From the NCBI GenBank assembly GCA_019313505.1, contig JAFDBA010000005.1, positions 1 through 27,045 of the forward strand: a DNA stretch of 27,045 nucleotides, given 5' to 3'. Position numbers and translations under genes: made by a program. Under the pieces are notes generated by a model. It was not told the origin of the DNA and did no database searches. It saw only the letters and a list, made by a program, of their open reading frames with translations. The DNA is from Deltaproteobacteria bacterium (GTDB taxonomy: Bacteria > Desulfobacterota > Desulfobacteria > Desulfobacterales > UBA11574). Shown here one piece after another: positions 7,837 to 13,783 of the stretch (positions within the stretch are counted from its first letter, which is position 1; each line of letters begins with the position of its first letter).

Positions 7837-8586
7837 ATGGATATTGAATCCTTGAATCAGATCCTTGGTAATGTTGCAGCAGACAAGATGTCTGTTGAAG
7901 ATGCCGCACAAAAACTCAAACACCTGTCATTTGAGGATCTTGATTATGCCCATATAGACCATCACCGTTCCCTGCGCAAGGGCTTTCCTGAAGTTATCTT
8001 CGGGCAAGAAAAGACTGCCGACCAGATAATCGGAATCATGGAAAAAATGCTGCCTCAGGAAAAAGTTGTACTGGTGACCCGCATTAATAGCAAGAATGCT
8101 GATAGAGTTGTTTCACGTTTTCCTGATGCCATATATCATCAAGATGCAAAGATGGTTGTCTGGAAAAAACATGAAATCCCTGTGCGGGGCAAAGGGACTA
8201 TAGTTATAATTTCAGCCGGAACATCGGACATACCGGTCGCAAAAGAAGCATTTCTTACGGCACAGGCCATGGGAAACCCGGTTGAATCTGTTTTTGATGT
8301 AGGAATTGCCGGTATTCACCGATTGTTTAACCATAAAAAATTAATCGACCTGGCGTCTGTCCTTGTTGTAGTAGCAGGAATGGAAGGTGCGCTTCCCAGC
8401 GTGGTTGCAGGAATGGTCAGCAGACCGGTTATCGCTGTTCCCACAAGCGTAGGATATGGTGTGAGTTTTGGCGGTTTAACTGCTCTTTTTGCCATGTTGA
8501 ACAGTTGCAGTTCAAATGTTGCGGTTGTGAATATCGATAACGGATTTGGGGCCGGGTATATGGCTTCCATTATAAACAGAGTGTAA
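7837..8586 (+). CDS. larB: Pyridinium-3,5-biscarboxylate mononucleotide synthase LarB
   Basis: A 249-residue full-length LarB. In the known pathway LarB carboxylates the pyridinium ring of nicotinate adenine dinucleotide and cleaves it, the first step in making the nickel-pincer nucleotide cofactor of lactate racemase-type enzymes. The C-terminal part is PurE-like: GTSDIPVAKEA (128-138), GMEGALPSVVAG, VPTSVGYGVSFGG, then LNSC with Cys224 and NIDNGFGAGY. The Cys corresponds to the one reported to form the covalent substrate adduct. LarC and LarE are absent from the window, so the rest of the pathway must be elsewhere. The start has AAAGGGA upstream. Confidence 0.93.
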   Translation: MDIESLNQILGNVAADKMSVEDAAQKLKHLSFEDLDYAHIDHHRSLRKGFPEVIFGQEKTADQIIGIMEKMLPQEKVVLVTRINSKNADRVVSRFPDAIYHQDAKMVVWKKHEIPVRGKGTIVIISAGTSDIPVAKEAFLTAQAMGNPVESVFDVGIAGIHRLFNHKKLIDLASVLVVVAGMEGALPSVVAGMVSRPVIAVPTSVGYGVSFGGLTALFAMLNSCSSNVAVVNIDNGFGAGYMASIINRV

Positions 8587-8721
8587 GGACTCATTGGATG
8601 TGCCTTTGGATTACTTGTAAAAGAATTATATTATAATCTTTGGTGTCTTCGTGCCTTTGTGGCTGAACGTTTACGATTACTTTTATTTCAAAAATAAAAT
8701 TGCAGATAAAGTGATTTTATT

Positions 8722-9393
8722 ATGAGCACAAACGATAAATTTTGGATAGGATTTGGCGATATTCATGAAGATCTTTCACTTGTTGATGAGATTCCGGATC
8801 TTGCCAACGCGGACGGTGTGTTAATCAGCGGTGACATAACCAACAGAGGCGGCATCCGCAGAGCAAGTGAACTGTTGGAAGTGGTTTTTAAGATAAATCC
8901 CAATATTTACGCTCAAATAGGTAACATGGATCGTCCTGAAATCACTTCTTATTTAGATGATAAGGGATGGAACATTCATGCAAATGGCAAACAACTAACC
9001 GAAGATATCGGTATTATGGGGGTGGGATATTCTACACCAACTCCTTTTATGACTCCTTCCGAGGTCCCCGACGCCAAGCTTGCACAGTGGCTAAACAAGG
9101 GATATGAACAGATCAAGCACCTGCCCAAACTGATTCTCGTGGCCCATGATCCGCCCTTTGGGTCAAAAGCAGCCGACCTGCCTTCCGGAGAAAACGTGGG
9201 CAACAGGTCGGTGCTGGAATTTATCCGACGTATTCAGCCGGATATCTGTCTAACGGGTCATATTCATGAAGCGGAATCCGAAGATTTTATCGGCAAAACA
9301 AAGGTGGTAAATCCGGGTATGCTATGCATGGGCGGTTATGTACTTATCCGGCTGAAAGGAAATGAGTTAGAAGCCAATCTTATGTACATATGA
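8722..9393 (+). CDS. Calcineurin-like metallophosphoesterase
   Basis: A 223-residue cytoplasmic protein of the metallophosphatase superfamily. The metal-binding motifs appear in order: GDIHED (Asp13, His15), SGDITN (Asp38), GNMD (Asn68), AHDPPFG, and GHIHEAE. The usual GNHD/GNHE carries Met in place of the His that normally acts as general acid; a minority of the family does this, and it may alter activity. The substrate cannot be read from the sequence; related small proteins act on phosphodiesters or nucleotides. It lies 135 bases after larB in the same direction. The spacer contains a short phrase (ggtgtcttcgtgcctttgtgg) that recalls widespread intergenic repeats. Confidence 0.85.
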   Translation: MSTNDKFWIGFGDIHEDLSLVDEIPDLANADGVLISGDITNRGGIRRASELLEVVFKINPNIYAQIGNMDRPEITSYLDDKGWNIHANGKQLTEDIGIMGVGYSTPTPFMTPSEVPDAKLAQWLNKGYEQIKHLPKLILVAHDPPFGSKAADLPSGENVGNRSVLEFIRRIQPDICLTGHIHEAESEDFIGKTKVVNPGMLCMGGYVLIRLKGNELEANLMYI

Positions 9394-9783
9394 TTCGGCC
9401 TAAATATGATAAAGAATTACTTCAAGGTTTGTATAGATAACTATTAATATTAAAGATGATCACGAAGACACGATATAATATTGTATGTCTCGACCTATAC
9501 TTGACTTGACAGAATCGAGAGACGGGTCAATACATCACTTAACAGCTCAATCCTCAGAGTTTGATATCACAACCTCCAAGCATTGCTTTTCGTTTCAAGA
9601 TACATAGCAGGTATATGGAATCAACGGTCGTTGTTCAAATTGGTTCGATCAAAAGTTTGACTTTAACTTTATCTTCAGAAATTCTTTCATACCGATAAAC
9701 TTCTTAGCAGTGATATGGCTATGGAGTTATATCATCCGGTTAAAGCGACTTCTTTTCTGATCTTGCTGGCATTTCTGGTACTT
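9394..9783. other. Gene-free 390-base stretch beside the recombinase
   Basis: No convincing ORF, RNA gene or terminator is seen. I looked here on the minus strand for the missing 3' part of the HU gene (a GFGTF...GRNPQTG-type coding stretch), because a simple insertion would leave it on this side, and did not find it. No tRNA-like attachment site was recognised. Confidence 0.5.
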
Positions 9784-10863
9784 TTAAAAATCCCAACTAT
9801 CGACCTTTTGACTTCCCATTAAAGTGAAATGGCTGTACCCTAATAGCTGAGCGTAAGCCATCGTCACTGCCAGTTTCTTATGTCCGAGTCGATGCATAAC
9901 TTCGGATATAGGCATATTATCCTTGAGCCATTGTGAACAGGCTCGGTGTCTGATATTATGCCAATTGAACCGAGTCATCAATTGAGTTTTCCATGTCTCT
10001 TGCCAGTTGGATAGAACCCCCGTAGCATTTTTTTCATTCACTCTTTGAATTGTCTTATCGAGGAAGACCGGATGAGAACTCCAAGTCTTGAAGATCCGGG
10101 CATTATGTGAACTTGGTAGCTTAAACTCATCCACGATTAATGGCATAGGTACACGTCTGTATACCAAGTTGGTTCCTTTCGATTTCCTACTCCAGAGAGT
10201 CACAAGGCGTTTATCGAAGTCCAGATCCTTTACCTTCAGGTTGAGAGCTTCCCCTAAACGACATCCAGTTTGCAATACAAACAGGAACAGCAGTCTTTGC
10301 TTAGCATTAAGGTTCTGTTCAACCATGTCTAATTCCCATTGCTCAGGTACATACTTGACCCTCTCAGTAATGGGAAACTTCTTAGTTCTTGCCACAGGGT
10401 TTCTCTGATCAACAAAATCATATCGGTCGATAGCCCATTGAAATAGAGCATGGAGAGCTGTCCTTAAACGATTGGCAGCATAGTTATCTTTACCAGCTCT
10501 CTTCAGTCTACTCGCTTCACTATTGAGCAAACGCTGAATCATATCACAATTGATATCAAATATTGAAAGATCCTTACCCCAAGCATCGATAGCTTTTTGC
10601 AGATAAGCTTCTGTTTGTACTGCATATAACATGGTATGCTGTAGTTCTATTTCTTCAATTCTCATCCTTACAACATCACCCAACTTCATATGGATCGTAC
10701 CATTCGATGCCATGCGTTCAAGATGCGCCCTTCGAGAGACCAGTGCGTCACCTTTCTCCAATGCTTTGGTAATGCTTGAAAAAACACAGTCCACGGCTGC
10801 CTGAACATCCTTTTTGGTTTTTACTACCCTAGAAACTTCGTTGATTAAATCTCCTTTCTTCAT
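9784..10863 (-). CDS. HU N-terminus fused in frame to a tyrosine recombinase
   Basis: A 359-residue chimera. Residues 1-41 (MKKGDLINEV...KALEKGDAL) are a typical HU helix 1-helix 2 dimerisation segment; the DNA-binding arm of HU (GFGTF...GRNPQTG) is missing. From about residue 43 the protein is a phage-type integrase: core-binding domain about 60-150, catalytic domain about 170-345 with Arg202 (TGCRLGEA), Lys227 or Lys229, His302 and Arg305 (HNIRHR), His328 (LGHKK) and nucleophile Tyr337. All catalytic residues are intact. The frame is open up to 10914, but AAAAGGAG at 10871-10878 and the HU start MKKGDL fix ATG 10863. Met51 and Met59 lack ribosome binding sites, so the integrase depends on the HU signals. 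Seen: one frame, no stop. Inferred: an element entered hup, or a deletion fused two genes. Confidence 0.85.
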   Translation of the reverse strand: MKKGDLINEVSRVVKTKKDVQAAVDCVFSSITKALEKGDALVSRRAHLERMASNGTIHMKLGDVVRMRIEEIELQHTMLYAVQTEAYLQKAIDAWGKDLSIFDINCDMIQRLLNSEASRLKRAGKDNYAANRLRTALHALFQWAIDRYDFVDQRNPVARTKKFPITERVKYVPEQWELDMVEQNLNAKQRLLFLFVLQTGCRLGEALNLKVKDLDFDKRLVTLWSRKSKGTNLVYRRVPMPLIVDEFKLPSSHNARIFKTWSSHPVFLDKTIQRVNEKNATGVLSNWQETWKTQLMTRFNWHNIRHRACSQWLKDNMPISEVMHRLGHKKLAVTMAYAQLLGYSHFTLMGSQKVDSWDF

Positions 10864-10870
10864 GGTTTTT

Positions 10871-10878
10871 CTCCTTTT
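10871..10878 (-). promoter_or_regulatory. HU-type ribosome binding site driving the chimera
   Basis: Read on the minus strand this is AAAAGGAG, seven bases before the ATG at 10863. It decides the start of the HU-recombinase ORF in favour of MKKGDL over the in-frame upstream ATG at 10914, which would overlap the 3' end of the preceding small gene. Confidence 0.7.
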
Positions 10879-10894
10879 CAGCCGGCTTCTATGC

Positions 10895-11047
10895 TTATAG
10901 GTTCTCTCCTTCATTCTGGGGATGATTTGGATTCTCTTCCGCTTTTATAGTCTTTTTATCCAGTTTGCGTTGTCTTTTTTGATCTTTCTTTTCTTTCCTT
11001 GCTAATTCTTTCTGACGCTTTTTAAATGACTCTCGTGATTTCACCAT
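10895..11047 (-). CDS. Small Lys/Arg-rich protein upstream of the HU-type start
   Basis: A 50-residue, strongly basic protein starting MVKSRESFKKRQKELARKEK and ending NEGENL. GAGG stands about seven bases before the ATG. The middle is almost entirely Lys, Arg, Glu, Gln and Asp, so it should be one charged helix; an RNA- or nucleoid-associated role is only a guess. It ends 31 bases before the HU start codon and probably forms an operon with it. I recall similar small proteins next to nucleoid or cold-shock genes in deltaproteobacteria, but cannot name the family. Confidence 0.65.
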   Translation of the reverse strand: MVKSRESFKKRQKELARKEKKDQKRQRKLDKKTIKAEENPNHPQNEGENL

Positions 11048-11164
11048 ACTGTCACCTCAGAGGCCGTTATTTTTGATAGTGATGAAAAGAAAAGGATCTG
11101 TGAGCAGACTTTATTGAGGTTTAAGGTCTGATGATAGCGAAGTGTGAAAGTATAAATTCAAACC

Positions 11165-11209
11165 AAAAAAAAGGGCATCCCCCTCAATATTAAAAGGAAT
11201 GCCCTTTTT
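11165..11209 (-). terminator. Intrinsic terminator of the cold-shock gene
   Basis: On the minus strand AAAAAGGGCAT and ATGCCCTTTTT form a stem around a loop of about 20 bases, followed by a run of T. It lies 15 bases after the csp stop codon. The stem is A-rich on one flank and T-rich on the other, so it could work in both directions. It separates csp from the small basic gene and the HU chimera. Confidence 0.85.
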
Positions 11210-11224
11210 ACTCAGAAACTAAGG

Positions 11225-11425
11225 TTAGATCACAGTGACATTTGCAGCGGCAGGACCTTTTTGTCCTTGCTCTATATCAAAGGAAACCCGGTCGCCTTCA
11301 TTGAGGGATTTAAAACCGTCTGCATTGATTGCTGAATGATGAACAAACACATCCGCTCCGTCTTCCTGCTCAATGAATCCGAACCCTTTATGGTCATTAA
11401 ACCACTTAACAGTTCCATTGGTCAT
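11225..11425 (-). CDS. Cold-shock domain protein (CspA family)
   Basis: A 66-residue single cold-shock domain, a cytoplasmic RNA/ssDNA-binding protein. RNP1 is KGFGFIEQ and RNP2 is VFVHHSAI; it starts MTNGTVKWFND and ends AANVTVI, all typical. AGGAGG stands eight bases before the ATG. A candidate promoter about 125 bases upstream implies a long leader, as in many csp genes. No copy or paralogue is seen elsewhere in the window. Confidence 0.96.
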   Translation of the reverse strand: MTNGTVKWFNDHKGFGFIEQEDGADVFVHHSAINADGFKSLNEGDRVSFDIEQGQKGPAAANVTVI

Positions 11426-11550
11426 GATAACATCCTCCTTTCTTGAAAAATTTCAACGTCACAAACTGGAGGGTGCCACTTTGACAAATGGATTTTTCCT
11501 TCAGAGAGAAACCGTCCCGCAGATTAAGCAGGACTTAATTGATTAAATAC

Positions 11551-11579
11551 ATGATAATCTTTATTTAGAGAGAAAGCAA
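11551..11579 (-). promoter_or_regulatory. Candidate promoter of the cold-shock gene
   Basis: On the minus strand TTGCTT (-35) and TATCAT (-10, 5 of 6 matches) are separated by 17 bases. Transcription would start near 11544 and leave a leader of about 120 nt before the csp start. Identified by eye. Confidence 0.4.
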
Positions 11580-11615
11580 GCTAAATATATGTTTTTTTTA
11601 AAAAAATTGTGAAAT

Positions 11616-11816
11616 ATGGATTTAAACGTACAAATACGAAACGTTAAGCGAACAATGTCAGAGACGGATCTGAATGGCAAGGTTTGTGGTTTCATGATAC
11701 TTGAATGGTTCTTGAATTATGAAGGAGTGCAAACTTCTTTAATTGTGTTCAGTAGTCATGTCAAAAAAACAGTGCGGGATTCGATCAATATTCCTCATTG
11801 GGAAAAAATAAAGTAG
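11616..11816 (+). CDS. Possible small hypothetical protein
   Basis: A 66-residue ORF with mixed composition and no recognised motif. There is no clear Shine-Dalgarno before the ATG (AAATTGTGAAAT), and the reading frame lies alone between divergent and convergent neighbours in an AT-rich region. It may be a chance ORF or a remnant; kept at low confidence. The following 271 bases to 12087 contain nothing that I can assign. Confidence 0.25.
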   Translation: MDLNVQIRNVKRTMSETDLNGKVCGFMILEWFLNYEGVQTSLIVFSSHVKKTVRDSINIPHWEKIK

Positions 11817-12087
11817 ATGCCATATATTGTGGTCCGGTAGCACGAAATTAGATCTTTTAAAAAACGTGTGTTAACTCGCCACTGTATCGCTGCCATTCAA
11901 CACATTAATTTATTTACAGATATCATATTTTACTGGTGTCAGATCGAGTAAATCCTATTTTTGACCATTGTCAAATCATATCCGTCCAGCGACATATTAT
12001 AAAAAATTTTAAAGCCGATTACCTCTGACCTGGCCCAAAGGACCAGATTGTCAATAACGAAATAATTTTCGTGCTTTCGTGATAAGT

Positions 12088-12570
12088 TTACTGTTTATAG
12101 CCGATGGCCCGTAAAAATTCCTTTCGCTCCTTAATATCGTCTTGGTTTTCAATCCCTTTTGAGCTAAAACCGTCAATCACACCTATTATTCCTCGTCCCA
12201 GTTCTGTTTCTACGACAAGGACTTCTACAGGATTTGCCGTTGCGCAGATGATCCTACAGACTTCCGGAACGTTTTTGATCGTATTCAAGACATTGACGGG
12301 AAACATGTCTTTCATAAAGACAATAAAACTGTGACCGGCTGATATATTGTAGGCATTTTTCTTGGCCAATTCAATCAACTCATTATCTGTGCCGGTATAT
12401 CGCACCAGACACGGACCGGAAGCTTCACAAAAAGCCAGACCAAATTTTGCCCCCGGTACGGTACTGACTATCGCCTCATAGACATCTTCAACCGTCTTGA
12501 TAAAGTGAGAATGCCCCAAAATCATATTCAAATCATCCGCTTTTTCAATACTTACAGTTTTGATTTCCAT
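12088..12570 (-). CDS. Adenosine-specific kinase family protein (DUF355)
   Basis: A 160-residue protein matching the small adenosine-specific kinase family (Pfam Adenosine_kin) known mostly from archaea and scattered bacteria. Family-like segments are ILGHSHFIKTVEDVYEAI, PGAKFGLAFCEASGPCLVRY, SAGHSFIVFM, FPVNVLNTIKNVPEVCRI, CATANPVEVLV and GRGIIGVIDG. Full length. The start has a good site, GGAGGG, before the ATG. The activity name rests on structural work on archaeal members; the physiological role is unsettled. It stands alone, not in an operon. Confidence 0.88.
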   Translation of the reverse strand: MEIKTVSIEKADDLNMILGHSHFIKTVEDVYEAIVSTVPGAKFGLAFCEASGPCLVRYTGTDNELIELAKKNAYNISAGHSFIVFMKDMFPVNVLNTIKNVPEVCRIICATANPVEVLVVETELGRGIIGVIDGFSSKGIENQDDIKERKEFLRAIGYKQ

Positions 12571-12900
12571 ACAACCCTCCGTTCTCCCACTATACTGTGC
12601 AGACTAATAATATGTTGGACTTCTATGTAATTCGAGTAATTCGATGTTTATATTTTTTGCCCCTTTCCTGTTCAACGTATATATCAACTCATTGTTCTTC
12701 ATCATTAACGACTATCTACTTCAATAACCAAGGCAGATGTATTCATAATATTTTTGTATAAAAAGTTTTATCATCCATTTACGTAATTTAACAAAACCTC
12801 AATATCTTGTACATACCCATTAAAAACTCATATAACCTAAGATTATAAATTATTGTAATAACATGGTCAATAAAGGAATTATTATTTGCAAATCAAAGCA
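12571..12900. other. AT-rich intergenic region, 330 bases
   Basis: No ORF or RNA gene is supported. On the minus strand near 12607-12612 there is TATTAT, a plausible -10 for the adenosine-kinase-family gene, but no convincing -35. No obvious terminator for that gene or for aat is present. Confidence 0.4.
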
Positions 12901-13587
12901 TTAAGTTTCAAAACACCATTCTCCTTTTTTCGTCGATGCTTTAAGAGATTCTCCAAGCTGTTTTAAAAAGTTAACTCTCGGTATCTCCTTTGCACCAAAA
13001 CGAAGAAGATGCTCTGTTGTTAGCTGGCAGTCTATTATATCAAAGGATAATTTGTTAAGATATTCAACGAGCGTGACAAGGGCTACGTTTGAAGCATTAC
13101 TGATTCTGGTAAACATCGATTCCCCAAAGAAACAATTTCCCAGAGAAACGCCGTATAAACCTCCGGCCAGTTCTCCCTGGTACCAGGCTTCCACCGAATG
13201 TGCAAAACCCGATTCATGGAGCTTGCAGTAGGCATCAATCATATCTTCAAGGATCCAGGTTCCTTGATTGTTTTGAATTCGAATTTGAGCGCACTGGTTT
13301 ATCACCTGAACAAAAGCAGAATCCATGGTTACCTTGAATAGACCCTTTTTCATAATCTTTTTCAACGTTTTTGAGACCTTAATCTCATTAGGATAAAGCA
13401 CAAGACGAGGATCAGGCGACCACCATAAGATCGGCTCATCATCTGAAAACCATGGGAAAATGCCCATACGGTAGGCAAGGAGAAGACGTTCCCGGCTTAA
13501 ATCACCGCCAACAGCCAGTAAACCTTCGCTGGAGGCAAGATGTGGAGGGGGGAATTCTATTTTATCAGTTAAAAGAAAAACAGCCAC
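12901..13587 (-). CDS. aat: Leucyl/phenylalanyl-tRNA--protein transferase
   Basis: A 228-residue Aat, which transfers Leu or Phe from aminoacyl-tRNA to the N-terminal Lys or Arg of proteins, creating an N-degron. Conserved segments: GLLAVGGDLS...AYRMGIFPW, WWSPDPRLVL, GTWILEDMIDAY, GFAHSVEAWY, GGLYGVSLGNCFFGESMF, and IDCQLTTEHLLRFGA. The usual ASK after SMFSR is NASN here. The start is GTG at 13587 with only a weak site; no ATG fits the conserved N-terminus better. It lies downstream of clpS and clpA, the recognition and unfolding parts of the same pathway, separated by an inverted-repeat element. Confidence 0.95.
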   Translation of the reverse strand: MAVFLLTDKIEFPPPHLASSEGLLAVGGDLSRERLLLAYRMGIFPWFSDDEPILWWSPDPRLVLYPNEIKVSKTLKKIMKKGLFKVTMDSAFVQVINQCAQIRIQNNQGTWILEDMIDAYCKLHESGFAHSVEAWYQGELAGGLYGVSLGNCFFGESMFTRISNASNVALVTLVEYLNKLSFDIIDCQLTTEHLLRFGAKEIPRVNFLKQLGESLKASTKKGEWCFET

Positions 13588-13607
13588 TCAATTTCTCAAC
13601 GACTGAA

Positions 13608-13783
13608 TCAAGTTAAATAGGACACAGATTTTCACAGACCCGCCTGCCATGCGAGCTCGCCAGCCAAGCAAGGCGGCCCGGGGCACAAGCGGGCAGGTAT
13701 ACGTAGATAATATTGTTTTTTTGCAATTCAAGAATCTTGACAATCTGTGTCCAAAAAAGGAAATTCCTATACTTTCAAGTTAA
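13608..13783. repeat. Inverted-repeat (MITE-like) element between clpA and aat
   Basis: GGACACAGATT (13620-13630) and AATCTGTGTCC (13742-13752) are perfect 11-base inverted arms. Inside are CCTGCC/GGCAGG (13643-13648 and 13692-13697), CCGCC/GGCGG and the palindrome CGAGCTCG. The sequence TCAAGTTAA occurs directly repeated at 13608-13616 and 13775-13783, which could be a 9-base target duplication; the partial copy at 5436 also begins AACTTGA, so it may belong to the element instead. The right edge supplies the clpA stop codon (TGA, 13775-13777). There is no coding capacity. Confidence 0.7.

Noticed and set aside
10864..10914. Extension of the HU-recombinase ORF to ATG 10914
   Set aside because: It overlaps the end of the small basic gene and lies upstream of the AAGGAG that serves the HU start.
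13608..13783. CRISPR-like repeat
   Set aside because: It consists of inverted, not regularly spaced direct, repeats and there are no cas genes.
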